A DNA stretch of 64,000 bases from Methanosarcina sp. DH2 (GCF_020804225.1 NZ_WJBI01000010.1:46635-110634); one strand, 5' to 3'. Positions 1-9,502 are shown, counted from the first letter of the stretch. The notes: a model not told the origin generated them from the letters alone. Made by a program: numbers and translations.

Positions 1-1254
1 GTGCTCATCTGAGAGATCCATTGTGTCAACACTGAGCTTCTTTGCCACATACTCTTTTGCTTCTTTTATCCTCATGTTCTTTGAGAATTCCATCCTTGCT
101 ACAAGGTCTCCGGCTGCTCTCATACCTGTCATACCTGAAGCCATTATGTGGGAGATCGGCATACCCAGAGGGTCGCCGACCCCGACCTATATGCCGTCTA
201 CGCCGGCAATCTCGACCATTGCCTTGCTTGCCCTTGTAACGGCATCGATTGGGGGAGTCTCAAGCATCGGAATTCCGCCCACACCCATACCCATATCAAC
301 GTGACAGGGGATAGTGGACGCTTCAACCGCTGCCTTCATGAAAGTTACTGCCCGTGCCAGGTTCCACGGAGAAGTCTTGCTGGTGTTTGTGTTGCATACA
401 GGTCCGAAGACATTTGCTCCTGCCTTTGCAACAAGTGGAGCCTGCTGGTGTGGCCAGAGCCCTGCAAGGGTCACGCCGTCATACTGCAGGTTTCCGTGCA
501 TACCAAGCACGCATTCTCCAGCCATACCGGCTTCGATGTACATGTCAGGGAATTCCTTCCTGAGGGCTTCGATTGCGTGCAGGGTTCCGTACATGTCAGC
601 GTCGCCTGCTGCAGCCGTTGTGTCAAAGTTAACACCATCCGCACCCGAGGCAAAGAGCTTCTGCATAACCCAGACAGTGTCCCTTGTAAGGTGCTCGGCT
701 GCATGTTCCATGGAGTCCCAGGCTTCCTGAATTTTGAAAGCCTTCATCAAGTCACCAGGGTTTTCGAAAGGCCCGTCAGGAGTGTAGTAGAGTCCCATGT
801 TAGGCATTGCACCGTAGAAGAGAGGGATAACCATGTTCTGCTGGCAGACTTCCATTGCCTGGCATTCGTTTGAGACCACGGGTTTTACAGGTTTGTAGCT
901 GTAGTCAATGTGCCCGAGTTCCATTGTGTCGGCGCCAAAAGCTCTCTCGTGCATCATGCAGCCGACAAGCCGGCTTGAGGGAATACCTACGCCACTGTTC
1001 CCCTGGTCGCCGTCAAGTCTCAGAGTCCCGATATCGTGAGTTACAGGCACTTCCATGCCGTGTTCCACACTGACTGCCTTTCCGGGCATCATAAGGATTT
1101 CTGCAAGCTTGTCGACTTCATCGGCACTCAGACCGGAGATCTCACCGAGGTCGGCGGCATTTGCCACACCTGCCTCAAGTTCCTCTACGATCTTTTCTTT
1201 TGTAAGGAAGATACGTTTCCCGTCTCCCATTCTCAAAGCATATTCAGTTGCCAT
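1..1254 (-). CDS. mtbB: Dimethylamine:corrinoid methyltransferase MtbB, pyrrolysine protein, 3' end cut by window
   Basis: Demethylates dimethylamine and passes the methyl group to the Co(I) corrinoid of MtbC in methylotrophic methanogenesis. The start is the ATG at 1254 ([12 protein letters not shown]), with GGTGAAG just upstream; an upstream extension to 1356 has no support. The frame meets one TAG at 187-189, codon 356, and continues in the same frame with family-like sequence ([13 protein letters not shown], then [18 protein letters not shown]) to the window edge. TAG at codon 356 is the known pyrrolysine position of MtbB, so it is read through rather than a stop. An automatic caller would end the gene at 187. 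The gene is last in the mttP cluster, as in the known Methanosarcina barkeri operon. The family is certain; the C-terminus lies outside the window. Confidence 0.96.
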
Positions 1255-1315
1255 TTCTTCACCATTTATGTTGTTTATTAGTATTAGATCTGGAATAGCT
1301 ATATTCTGTTGGGGT

Positions 1316-1465
1316 TCAGAACTTAGACACGAAAGTCCTTGCCTGCCATAGAGCAATTACTGCCAGAACCAGAATCAGGACCATCCACATGACATGCCCG
1401 GCGGGTATGAAGGAATTTGCCCAGTAAGCGTTGTAAGCTTCAAGAGCTGCTGCTGTTTGTGTCAT
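1316..1465 (-). CDS. Small single-span membrane protein of the methylamine operon (49 aa)
   Basis: This 49-codon ORF is below usual size cut-offs. It has a strong ribosome binding site (GGAGG, 8 nt before ATG at 1465) and ends with TGA at 1316. The protein starts [15 protein letters not shown] and has one hydrophobic span at about residues 25-41, followed by a short basic tail. It lies between a 98-aa gene and mtbB on the same strand, 19 nt downstream of the former and 62 nt upstream of mtbB, so it is probably co-transcribed. I do not recognise a family. By position it may assist the permease MttP or be a small membrane subunit; that is inference only. Confidence 0.7.
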   Translation of the reverse strand: MTQTAAALEAYNAYWANSFIPAGHVMWMVLILVLAVIALWQARTFVSKF

Positions 1466-1483
1466 TTTTTTATCCTCCGTTGA

Positions 1484-1780
1484 TTACACATACCTCAGGC
1501 AGGCGTCAGAGCCACGGGCTTTTCCAAAATCGGTGATCATATATTTGTGCAGTAGGAAATCTTTTTTGTAGACCCCTGCCTCATCGACTTTCTGCTCGAC
1601 ATCTTTTAGCATCCCTCCGGATGCCAGTTCAATAATATCGAAGTTGATGCTGTCCCTGCCATATGCACTCTTCATATTGTATTCTTCCTGGATCTTTGAG
1701 ACAATCTCATAGTTCCAGTGTTCCTTTCCATCCAGCAAAAGTTCCAGGATCCTGAACTTAATAGGTCGGTTTCCACTCAT
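1484..1780 (-). CDS. Conserved small protein of the methylamine operon, winged-helix-like (98 aa)
   Basis: The protein begins MSGNRPIKFRILELLLDGKE. An N-terminal pattern of helices (IKFRILELLLDGKEHWNYEI, then VSKIQEEYN) and a C-terminal YMITDFGKAR segment look like a small winged-helix domain, but no named family is recognised. The ATG at 1780 follows the mttP stop by one base (TAAGATG) with GAGGCG as ribosome binding site, so the gene is translationally coupled to mttP. It could be a regulator of the operon or a cytoplasmic partner of the permease; neither is shown by the sequence. Confidence 0.75.
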   Translation of the reverse strand: MSGNRPIKFRILELLLDGKEHWNYEIVSKIQEEYNMKSAYGRDSINFDIIELASGGMLKDVEQKVDEAGVYKKDFLLHKYMITDFGKARGSDACLRYV

Positions 1781-1781
1781 C

Positions 1782-2843
1782 TTATTCGCCTCTCAGGGTT
1801 TCGAGTTCACTTGCATCTTCAGTGAACATAATGAAGCTGCCAGCAATACAGAGCGTGCCGCCGACAAGAATAGTCCACTGCGGAACATCCCCGAAGAAGA
1901 GGAAAATAAATATGACCGCGCAGAACCCGTAAAGGTTTCCTATACCCTGACCTCTTCCAACCCCGATAAGTGGGAAAGATTTGTACCAGGTAACATAACA
2001 GAAACCAAATGTTATACCTGCAAAGACCAGGACCAGCAGAGTTAGAGGTTCAAAAGCCTGGAATGCAAAGGAATACATCGGGAACCCAATGAGTGCCAGG
2101 ATAGGCACAATAATGATCCACCAGATGACGTTTTCTCCGAGGAAACGTAAGGTCAATCCTGCATCAGGCTCTGCAATATCAAGCCCTTTGCCTGCGATAG
2201 CGCCTTCAATGCCCCAGCCAGCAGCGGCCATCAAACCTCCGAGGTACCCGATCCACTGAACGTTGCCAGACGAAAGTTCTGTAAGAAGTCCACCACCGTA
2301 GATAGAAATACCTCCGAGGACGATAACCCCGATACCAATTGCTGCCCTCTTTGAAATCTTTTCTCCATACCAGTAGTAGGCAAGAATCGAGCCCACGACA
2401 GGGTAAAGAAGTCCGGCAACAGCTGCAAATGCTCCACCTATAAATCCCATGGCAATAAAAGAACCGAGGATTGCCAGAGGACCACCGAAAATAGAGGCAA
2501 GGAAGAACCATTTGGAACACGGGTGGAATTCCTTGAGAGTTCGGCCAAGTTCCCCGTATTTACCAAGCACTCCGTTCCAGAGCATAAGAGCGACCATAAC
2601 GGCAAGCGCATTGAAAGCAGTAATCAGCACAGCAGTTACAACCAGGGATACACCGTCCCCACTTGTTGCGGCAATGGCGCTGTACATTTCATCGAACGGG
2701 TTAAGAACCCACACAACGGTCCCTGGCAAATACCAGACACCCCAGAATAAAGCACAGAAAAAGGCCCACATGTACCCTTTACTGATCTTTCGTTTATTTT
2801 CCTGTTTTTTTAAGGCTTTTAAATCCACGGAAAATCCCTCCAT
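1782..2843 (-). CDS. mttP: Methylamine permease MttP, DMT-type transporter
   Basis: A polytopic membrane protein of about 350 residues with roughly ten hydrophobic spans after a basic N-terminus (LKKQENKRKISKGY). It has DMT-family glycine-rich spans such as GVIVLGGISIYGGG. In Methanosarcina barkeri mttP lies between mttC and mtbB1 and is assigned to methylamine uptake; the order here (mtbC-mttB-mttC ... mttP-mtbB) is the same. Start choice: the ATG at 2843 has no good ribosome binding site, whereas a GTG five codons in (2828) is preceded by GGAGGG at 8 nt spacing. The real protein may therefore start at 2828 and be 348 aa. A separate promoter is likely in the 510-base gap upstream. Confidence 0.85.
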   Translation of the reverse strand: MEGFSVDLKALKKQENKRKISKGYMWAFFCALFWGVWYLPGTVVWVLNPFDEMYSAIAATSGDGVSLVVTAVLITAFNALAVMVALMLWNGVLGKYGELGRTLKEFHPCSKWFFLASIFGGPLAILGSFIAMGFIGGAFAAVAGLLYPVVGSILAYYWYGEKISKRAAIGIGVIVLGGISIYGGGLLTELSSGNVQWIGYLGGLMAAAGWGIEGAIAGKGLDIAEPDAGLTLRFLGENVIWWIIIVPILALIGFPMYSFAFQAFEPLTLLVLVFAGITFGFCYVTWYKSFPLIGVGRGQGIGNLYGFCAVIFIFLFFGDVPQWTILVGGTLCIAGSFIMFTEDASELETLRGE

Positions 2844-3002
2844 TTTTCAAAGTGCTGTAGAATTCCCTCAGGGCAGGAGTCCGTCTCAGCCCTATTCCAC
2901 AGCCTGAAAGCACAGTTTGCGAACCCTTTACGGGCATATTATATCTCAGGGAATTATACTTACTGTAATATTTAATTTAGGAACTATACTCTTTGGCTTA
3001 CT

Positions 3003-3012
3003 GTATATAAAT
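3003..3012 (-). promoter_or_regulatory. Candidate TATA box for mttP-mtbB
   Basis: On the minus strand the sequence reads TTTATATAC in an A-rich context, about 160 nt upstream of the mttP start. Transcription would begin near 2978. The 2844-3353 gap between mttC and mttP also holds a repeated GACAATTG motif (about 3083 and 3112) and the mttC terminator, so mttP-mtbB can be transcribed separately from mtbC-mttB-mttC. Confidence 0.45.
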
Positions 3013-3302
3013 TTAACTACAGTAGTGGCTTGCCATTTTTTTCTCCGTTTTTTATCCGTTTTAACTGCAGTTTACAGGCATTTTGACAATTGCTTTAAGC
3101 TTTCATTTTAGACAATTGTTATAGCTTTAAAATTGTCAGTTTGTTGCCGCAGATCAGCATATCTACCTGATATAATAATGAACAGGCTCACTGCACAGCC
3201 TTTTCATAATTGCTTATTCCCGTGAGTTATGACCGGATTTGCAGAGTTTTTTGCCTATACCCTCAGCTATCGGTTTCGCAAAACTGTACAAAATAAAATG
3301 GG

Positions 3303-3341
3303 GCAGAAAATGCATTTGATAAAATCTTTTGCATTTTCTGC
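3303..3341 (-). terminator. Hairpin after mttC
   Basis: A perfect 12-bp inverted repeat (GCAGAAAATGCA at 3303-3314 and its complement at 3330-3341) lies 13 bases downstream of the mttC stop. It could act as a 3'-end processing or termination hairpin for mtbC-mttB-mttC. Confidence 0.5.
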
Positions 3342-3353
3342 TTATTGAGCCTT

Positions 3354-4004
3354 TTAAAGTAAGGCTGCTTTTACCTTGCTGACGACATCAGTGGCACTTT
3401 CCCCATAGAGATCTGCGCCGATCTTGTCAGCCCAGTCCTGGGTAACGGGTGCGCCTCCGACCATGGTCTTGATCTGTCCGCGGATACCTGCTTCTTTTAG
3501 CTGTTCCTCGATCTGGATCTGGTTGACCATGGTAGTGGTCATAAGGGCGGAGGATGCGACTATCTGTGGTTTGAGTTCCTTTGATTTTTCAACAAAGGTC
3601 TTTATTGGGACATCTCTTCCGAGGTCCACTACGTTAAAGCCTGCAATATTGAGCATGGAGGCAACAATGTCCTTTCCTATGGAGTGGATGTCACCTTCGA
3701 TAGTTCCTATGACAACGGTTCCAAGGCTCTTGGTCTGAGATTTGCGCTTTTCCATTTCCGGCTTGATGACTTCCATGCCTGCATTCATCGCTTCGGCAGC
3801 TGCAAGCACATGGGGCAGGAAAAGGGTTCCCTGTTCGAACTGCTCTCCAACTTCCTGCATGCCTGCGGTGAAACCTTTTTCAATGAGCTCTACAGGGTCA
3901 ATCCCTGCAACAAGGGCTTCCCCTGCGATTTCTGCTGCGAGTTCATCATCAAAATCTGTAATTGCGTCTTTTGCTCTTGCAATAATGTCTTCTTTGCTTG
4001 CCAT
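3354..4004 (-). CDS. mttC: Trimethylamine corrinoid protein MttC
   Basis: Cobalamin-binding methyl carrier (216 aa) that accepts the methyl group from MttB and presents it to MtbA for coenzyme M methylation. It has an N-terminal four-helix cap (about residues 5-85) and a Rossmann B12 domain with the DxHxxG lower-ligand motif (GDIHSIGKDIV), followed by GRDVP, SALMTTT and VGGAPVT motifs. The start at 4004 (MASKEDIIARAKDAI) is preceded by GGAGAT; the longer reading to 4067 overlaps the mttB 3' end and has no ribosome binding site. It sits 28 bases after mttB. Confidence 0.95.
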   Translation of the reverse strand: MASKEDIIARAKDAITDFDDELAAEIAGEALVAGIDPVELIEKGFTAGMQEVGEQFEQGTLFLPHVLAAAEAMNAGMEVIKPEMEKRKSQTKSLGTVVIGTIEGDIHSIGKDIVASMLNIAGFNVVDLGRDVPIKTFVEKSKELKPQIVASSALMTTTMVNQIQIEEQLKEAGIRGQIKTMVGGAPVTQDWADKIGADLYGESATDVVSKVKAALL

Positions 4005-4032
4005 TTTTAGATCTCCTGATATCCTGATATAA

Positions 4033-5520
4033 TTACTCGCCTCTGAAAGCTTTGTCAGCTCTGTCAACGACTGCCTTCATGTTCTTGAGGGTGTCTGCAT
4101 CAACCAGTTTGACTACATGGTTCTTGAGAACATCTACTACTTTGTCATGTGCGGCGGCTGCGAGGTCCTTTGATCCGGCTGCTGCCCAGTCCCCGAACAT
4201 GCGCCTGTCTATGAGCATTGGGTCAGACGGATAGTTCACAAGCATCCTGGTCTGTTTGAGTGCAAGGAAGTTGTTTCCGATGCCTACTTTCTGGATAGAC
4301 TCGACTGCAAGGGTTTCCTCATTTACAGGGACTCCCTGAAGGACTTTTTTGGTCATCTTGATGATGTCGTTGTCAATAACGAGCTGTTCCATGGAGAAAG
4401 TCATACCAAGCTCAAGCATCCCGGCGCCGTAGAGGGTGTTTGCCCCTGCGAGGGCGGGAAGGAGGCAGGTAAGGGTCTTCTCGTGTCCAGCCTGGCTGTC
4501 CGGGACCTTTGCATCAGACTAGGTGCCTGCCACGAATGCGGGGAGGCCATAGAACTGGGCGAGCTTTGCGACGGATGCGCTAATCAGGCCGAGTTCGGGA
4601 GATCCAACGGGAGCAGTACCCTTCTTCAGGTCGAAGGTGGTAGTGGAACTTCCGTACCATACTTTGGTTCCGGGTACTGTAAGCTGAGCGAGAGTGATAC
4701 CTGAGAGTACTTCGGCGTTGTGGGTAACAAGGGTCCCTGCAAGGTATACAGGAGAAGAACCACCTGACATTGCCATACTCAGGACGTTTACAGGCATTCC
4801 GAAACGTGCGCCTTTGATAATGACCTGGCATGCGTTAACGCTGAGCTCAAGAGGGCTTGTCGGGCAGACCAGCATGGAGAAGATTGGCTTTTTCCTTGCT
4901 TCTTCTTCATTGCCGCCGTAATAGGCATTTACGATGTCCCGGTAGTATTCGACATTTTCGCCGACAGGGTCAATGTGGTGGAAATGCTTTGAGGTGTTGG
5001 TGATAGCAGTGAAGGTCTCGTGGACGTCCTGGGCACCCTGACCTGCAATATCTCTTGCGGAAACAGGGAGAGAGAAGTAGTCGATATTTTCTGCCCAGTC
5101 ACAAAGCTTTGCAATGTCTGCAATGTCCTGTTCTACGGAGTCAACGGTTACGTACTTGCCGTCCTCGTACTTGCACATCTTAACGCCAGTACCGAAACAG
5201 GTCCAGTGCACTTTACCGCCGGCTTCCTGGACGGTATTGTGCTTCTTGTCGCGGCCCCAGAGGACAAATCTGGAAGGAGCGAGCTGAAGAGCTCTTCTTA
5301 CAAGATATTCAGGGATTTTTACAACATTAGTCTGTTCGTTTACTTCACAGCCATTTTCCTTGAAGATCTGCCTTGCCTCGGGATCAGAGACCTGGATACC
5401 GGGGTCCATCAGAACTTCCATTGTGGCGTAGTGAATTGCTTTGAGTTCGTCAGTGGTAAAAAGGTTTAATTCTACACCGTTAAGTGAGTTGAATCCTGCA
5501 ACTGCATTATTTTTTGCCAT
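4033..5520 (-). CDS. mttB: Trimethylamine:corrinoid methyltransferase MttB, pyrrolysine protein
   Basis: Transfers a methyl group from trimethylamine to MttC. Start ATG at 5520 ([15 protein letters not shown]). A TAG at 4519-4521 is codon 334, the known pyrrolysine position of MttB; the frame then continues with family sequence ([29 protein letters not shown]) to a TAA at 4033. Read through, the protein has 495 residues, the usual MttB length. Without readthrough the gene would look like two ORFs of 333 and about 128 codons. It is the middle gene of mtbC-mttB-mttC. Confidence 0.97.
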
Positions 5521-5546
5521 TTTTGTGACCTCCGAATAAGAATGAT

Positions 5547-6188
5547 TTAAACGAGCAGTTCTTTTGCCTTTGCAACGGCTTCGCTTGCGTTTTCGGCATA
5601 ACAGTCTGCGCCGATCTTGTCAGCCCATGCCTGGGTTGCGGGTGCGCCTCCGATCATGACCTTTACTTTTTCTCTCATGCCTTCTTCTTTGAGAAGTTCG
5701 ATAACTCCTCTCTGGCCTGGAAGAGTTGTGGTCATGAGGGCAGAAAGTCCGATCATGTTAGCATTGACTTCTTTTGCCTTCTGGACAAAGTTCTTGATCG
5801 GGACATCACGGCCGATGTCATGCACTTCAAAACCGGCAGACTGGAGCATTGTGGACACAATAGATTTGCCAATGTCATGGACATCGCCTTCTACGGTACC
5901 GTTCACAATGACGCCCATCTTTGAGCTGGCAGAGCTTTCAGGCATAAGATCCTTAAGGGCTGCAACTCCGGCAGTCATTGCATCGGCAGCCATCATCACA
6001 TGGGGTAAGAAAAGTTTGCCTCTTTCAAAGAGGACCCCAACCTGGTTCATGCCTGCTGCAAGTCCGTTTTCAATTATTTCGGAGGGATCCAGTTCTCCTT
6101 TAGCCTTTTCGACGGCAGCGAGTACCGCATCCTTTTTACAGGTGATTACAGCGCCTGCAAGTTCCTGAAGCAATTCTTCTTTGCTAAT
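5547..6188 (-). CDS. mtbC: Dimethylamine corrinoid protein MtbC, non-canonical start
   Basis: Corrinoid methyl carrier for MtbB with the same two-domain plan as MttC: helical cap, then a B12 domain with [23 protein letters not shown] and [16 protein letters not shown]. First gene of mtbC-mttB-mttC. No in-frame ATG or GTG exists upstream of the conserved region before a TAA at 6204-6206. A GGAGGA ribosome binding site (6195-6200) is placed ideally for an ATT at 6186-6188 (7 nt), which gives (M)[13 protein letters not shown], matching the MASKE start of MttC. The only in-frame TTG (6171-6173) has no ribosome binding site and would trim the cap helix. The start is thus probably AUU, or an ATG has been lost or misread. 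The protein would be 213 aa. Confidence 0.9.
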   Translation of the reverse strand: MSKEELLQELAGAVITCKKDAVLAAVEKAKGELDPSEIIENGLAAGMNQVGVLFERGKLFLPHVMMAADAMTAGVAALKDLMPESSASSKMGVIVNGTVEGDVHDIGKSIVSTMLQSAGFEVHDIGRDVPIKNFVQKAKEVNANMIGLSALMTTTLPGQRGVIELLKEEGMREKVKVMIGGAPATQAWADKIGADCYAENASEAVAKAKELLV

Positions 6189-6520
6189 AATGCATCCTCC
6201 GTGTTAGTTTTTAAACTATGGAGACCTCTCGACCAAAACTATCACGAATAACCATGATCATTTGGACTGCAAGCTCACGCTATACGAGCCATGAGATGCA
6301 CGAGAAGTAACTCATGATTACCATGGGTGGGAAACCAGGATTACCACAAGCGAAACTACAAAATCATGAAGGATTCATGATTGTCATGATTGGGGTTCAT
6401 GAGTATTTTAGCAGAGGGAGGATTTTTGGTGCCATTTTAAATCCCGTCTGTTTAACTCATCTTCACAGATGTCTCCAGATTAAACTTCTCTTTACTGGTA
6501 TAAATATTTTGTTAAAAAAG
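6189..6520 (-). promoter_or_regulatory. Long mtbC leader with a cluster of CATGA motifs
   Basis: No gene is seen between the mtbC start and its TATA box; a 5' leader of about 330 nt is implied. It holds many CATGA/TCATGA copies (near 6253, 6288, 6312, 6364, 6376, 6385 and 6398), most of them palindromic TCATGA. They could be operator sites or parts of an RNA fold. Long leaders on methylamine operons are known in Methanosarcina; the motif cluster itself is what the sequence shows. Confidence 0.4.
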
Positions 6521-6540
6521 AGAACTCAAAACCAAGGGTT

Positions 6541-6550
6541 CTATATATAA
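6541..6550 (-). promoter_or_regulatory. TATA box of the mtbC operon
   Basis: The minus strand reads TTATATATAG preceded by an A-rich BRE-like stretch (CCAAAAA). Transcription would begin near 6515, about 330 nt before mtbC. Confidence 0.55.
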
Positions 6551-7035
6551 TTTTTGGTTTTAACTTTTTGAAAGGAGTATTCGGGAAAGAATTTAAGAGA
6601 ATAAACGAAAAATATAAATATCAAACATTAAAGATGGCCTTTTAAAGGTATGTGAAAGAAGGAAAATTAAGGAAATCATTGTAAGAGATTAGAGAAACTA
6701 CAAACATAATATAATTTTCGTTCTTCAATGTGCAAGATAAAAATTAAGGCTACTGAGATTGTTTTTTACAAGAACTTCAAACAATATGTTAGATTGGCGA
6801 TCAATTATTTCTTTTTTTGAACATTGTTTTTTTTATTTCCCGGAGCCTGAACACAATTGAGGTAAGGGAATAGGAAGAAAGAGAAAATAATATATAATAG
6901 AAATTTTACTGAGCCAGATTTTGATTACAATTCCGTGCCTATAGAAGAAAAGAATGATCTAAAACTCTGGTGTGCCAGAAAGAAATACTTTACTAATAAA
7001 AAGTCGAAGACAGAAGAAATAATAAAGGTAAGAAA

Positions 7036-7165
7036 TAATAATGAAAATAAATAATAAATGGAATAAATAATGAACGGAAGGAATAATAAATGGAAGAAAT
7101 AATAAATGGAAGAAATAATAAAGGGAATAAATAATAAACAAAATGAATAATAAACGGAAGGAATA
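7036..7165. repeat. Imperfect A-rich tandem repeat
   Basis: Variants of AATAATAAATGGAAGAA repeat about eight times. The whole stretch 6551-7227 between the mtbC promoter and the next gene is very AT-rich and shows no convincing gene. Confidence 0.7.
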
Positions 7166-7227
7166 ATGACTTGAAACCCAGGTGTATAAAATAAGAGGAA
7201 AATTTGAAAGAAAAGAGTAAAGAGGAC

Positions 7228-8376
7228 TTATGAAAAGTCCGGTTCTTTATAATCCAAAATACATAAGCTGTAAGCCCTATTTACAAACTCGGACATTTTC
7301 TGATCTTCCCGTCGTATTTTTATACCGCAAGCAAGGGCAAGGTATTCAGCAAGGTCAAAAACCTTTGTTTTCCTATCCTTTCCGGCTTCGATAAGGTTCT
7401 GCATGCAGCCCCCGCAGTTAGTTATGATCACGTCACACCCTAGTTTCTCGGCAACCCGGTAGCGGTCCGAAGCCACTGACAGGGACTCGGAAGAATAATT
7501 GACCCTTACCCCTCCACCAAAACCGCAGCAGGCTGAATTTTCAGGGGTTTTATTTGAGAGCTCAGTGCCCGGGATATTCTCGAGAACGTTTCTTGCTTCC
7601 CTGTAGACCCCCATGCCCCTTGTAAGGTGACAGGGATCATGGTAAAAAGCTCTGTGTTTGAGAGTAGTTTCCGGAATAAGTTTGCCCTCCTTTAAAAGAC
7701 GTTCTAGGTACTGCGAGACCTGCAGCACCTCAAAGTCCAGTTCCCCAAACATCCTAGGGTAGATATCCTTAAAAGCCCTGAAACATCCCGGACAGGCAGT
7801 GATAAGGATTTTCGCCCCTCTTCTCCTGACCTCATCGATATTTTGCTGCCCGTGCCTGCGGAGAGGGCCCGAATCTCCTGCGCCTGCAGACACTGCCCCG
7901 CAGCAGTACTCAAGCCCACTAAGGACAGTGTAATTGATCCCTGCCTTTTCTAGAAGAGCAACTGAAGCCTGTGCCATGCATTTGTTAATATAGGTGCCTG
8001 CGCAACCAGGGAAATACACAACAGAGCCCGGACCACTCCTGTATTCAGGTATTTCATCCATTTCTGCAATTTTTTTGAAGATATTATTTTCAGATTCAGG
8101 GTCCACTATAGTCTGCCTGTCCGTAAGGCCATTTTCACTTACCCATTTCTGCCGGGCGGGAGAGATCAGTGGCTTGATTCCCAGTTCTTCAGGGCAGGCA
8201 GAAACACAGAGCCCACAGGTAAGGCAGCGCAGCAGAGATTCGGGATCGATATTTGAAGACCCGTCCAGATACCTGTAAAGTCGGTCAAGCAAACTGAAGT
8301 CATCGTACCGAGGGCAGACTTCAAGACACTGCCCGCACTGCGTACATTTTTCCCGGTGTTCTTCCACTATATTCAT
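7228..8376 (-). CDS. HdrD/GlpC-like Fe-S oxidoreductase with two CCG domains
   Basis: A 382-aa cytoplasmic electron-transfer protein. Two [4Fe-4S] ferredoxin motifs lie near the N-terminus (CTQCGQCLEVCP and CLTCGLCVSACP, about residues 11-62). Two cysteine-rich CCG domains follow: first PGCAGTYINKC, CCGAVSAGAGD and CPGCFRAF; second HDPCHLTRG, CCGFGGGVRV and NCGGCMQN. This is the layout of HdrD, the catalytic subunit of heterodisulfide reductase, and of GlpC/LutA-type proteins. It lies upstream of the methylamine operon on the same strand but about 1 kb away, with its own region. It is shorter than true HdrD and probably reduces a disulfide or serves as an electron-transfer partner; the substrate is unknown. 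ATG at 8376. Confidence 0.85.
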   Translation of the reverse strand: MNIVEEHREKCTQCGQCLEVCPRYDDFSLLDRLYRYLDGSSNIDPESLLRCLTCGLCVSACPEELGIKPLISPARQKWVSENGLTDRQTIVDPESENNIFKKIAEMDEIPEYRSGPGSVVYFPGCAGTYINKCMAQASVALLEKAGINYTVLSGLEYCCGAVSAGAGDSGPLRRHGQQNIDEVRRRGAKILITACPGCFRAFKDIYPRMFGELDFEVLQVSQYLERLLKEGKLIPETTLKHRAFYHDPCHLTRGMGVYREARNVLENIPGTELSNKTPENSACCGFGGGVRVNYSSESLSVASDRYRVAEKLGCDVIITNCGGCMQNLIEAGKDRKTKVFDLAEYLALACGIKIRREDQKMSEFVNRAYSLCILDYKEPDFS

Positions 8377-8624
8377 ATTTTAACTCCATATCATTTTAAA
8401 CTCATGAGACTTTATTCTTATAGCGATCCTTAAAACCTCTTTCTGGAGAATTCCATCCCTGCAAACCATTCAACAAGGCAATCAATCACGAAGACTGCCT
8501 TTAAAAATATAGAGGAATATCTTAATGGGGCTTAGAACCCTGGCGTCCAGATATCTTTCGGAAAAAGATAAGACTAATATCCAAAGGCGCAGTAACAATA
8601 GCCAGATAAAAGGAAGGGATTGAA

Positions 8625-9242
8625 ATATTTGACGACTTAAAAAACAGTGCAAGAGAAATTGTAATTCCTCTAGCCCGTACAATACCACTCTCTCCAAACA
8701 CCCTTACCCTGCTGGGTTTTGCAGTAAGCGTAGCTGCCGGAGCTGCATTTGCCCTGGGAAAACCTTTTGAAGGAGGGCTCCTGATCCTCTTCAGCGGAGT
8801 TTTTGACATCCTTGACGGGGGAGTCGCAAGAGCAAAAGACAGGATCACTCCTTTCGGAGGCGTGCTTGACTCGGTATGCGACCGTTATTCAGACGGGCTC
8901 ATGTTTCTCGGAATAATGGCAGGAGCGATAAACGGGAGGCTTATACTTCCCCAGATCATGGGAATTGACGGATGGCTCTGGTCAGGTTATGCCCTCATAG
9001 GTTCTTTTCTGGTAAGCTACACTCGCGCCCGTGCAGAATCTGCAGGCTGCAGGAAGCTGTCTGTCGGAATTGCCGAACGCACGGAAAGGATGCTCATCCT
9101 GGCTTTCGGCGCCCTTTCAGGATTTCTTGGTTGGGCACTTCTTCTGATAGCGATATTCTCGCACATCACCATGATCCAGAGAGTCCTGCGGGCAAAAAGC
9201 ATATTGAGCAAGCCGTTGGAACCCGGTATCCAGAAACCATAA
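8625..9242 (+). CDS. CDP-alcohol phosphotransferase (archaeal phospholipid synthase), non-canonical start
   Basis: Integral membrane enzyme that moves a phosphoalcohol onto a CDP-activated lipid. The signature DGxxAR-x8-Gx3Dx3D is complete (DGGVARAKDR, then GGVLDSVCD, about residues 74-98). Several hydrophobic spans follow. It may be archaetidylinositol-phosphate synthase, but the alcohol cannot be told. The frame is open only from 8610 (TAA at 8607-8609), and there is no ATG, GTG or TTG before the catalytic motif; the first ATG (8862) would remove it. GGAAGGG at 8612-8618 is spaced 6 nt from an ATA at 8625, giving (M)FDDLKNSAREIV; ATT at 8619 is the alternative. Start codon AUA/AUU or a sequence error. 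Confidence 0.85.
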   Translation: MFDDLKNSAREIVIPLARTIPLSPNTLTLLGFAVSVAAGAAFALGKPFEGGLLILFSGVFDILDGGVARAKDRITPFGGVLDSVCDRYSDGLMFLGIMAGAINGRLILPQIMGIDGWLWSGYALIGSFLVSYTRARAESAGCRKLSVGIAERTERMLILAFGALSGFLGWALLLIAIFSHITMIQRVLRAKSILSKPLEPGIQKP

Positions 9243-9424
9243 GCTGAAAAATCCCTGAAAGGGCTCGTGTAAAAAACACAGGTTAATAATTGGAAAAACA
9301 GCAAGAGTAAAATGCTGGCTATTCTCTACCGATACTCATTTATACTACATGTTTAATTACAATAGTTGGTTGATGGCAAGTAAGGTAAAATCCTTTGTCA
9401 TCGAAGAAATATAATCTGCTCTGC

Positions 9425-9502
9425 GGGGCCGTAGGGTAGCTTGGTCCATCCTGCAAGACTGGGGGTCTTGCGACTTGAGTTCGAATCTCAACGGCCCCAC
9501 CA
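9425..9502 (+). tRNA. tRNA-Pro(GGG), CCA encoded
   Basis: Acceptor stem GGGGCCG pairs with CGGCCCC; the anticodon stem CAAGA/TCTTG encloses loop CTGGGGG with anticodon GGG; the T arm holds GTTCGAATC. Discriminator A is followed by an encoded CCA. A TATA-like ATTTATACTAC lies near 9346. Confidence 0.95.

Noticed and set aside
148-873. Long plus-strand ORF of 241 codons
   Set aside because: It is the antisense of mtbB; the minus strand has clear MtbB motifs and a ribosome binding site.
2449-2907. Plus-strand ORF of 152 codons opposite mttP
   Set aside because: Shadow of a membrane-protein gene; no ribosome binding site.
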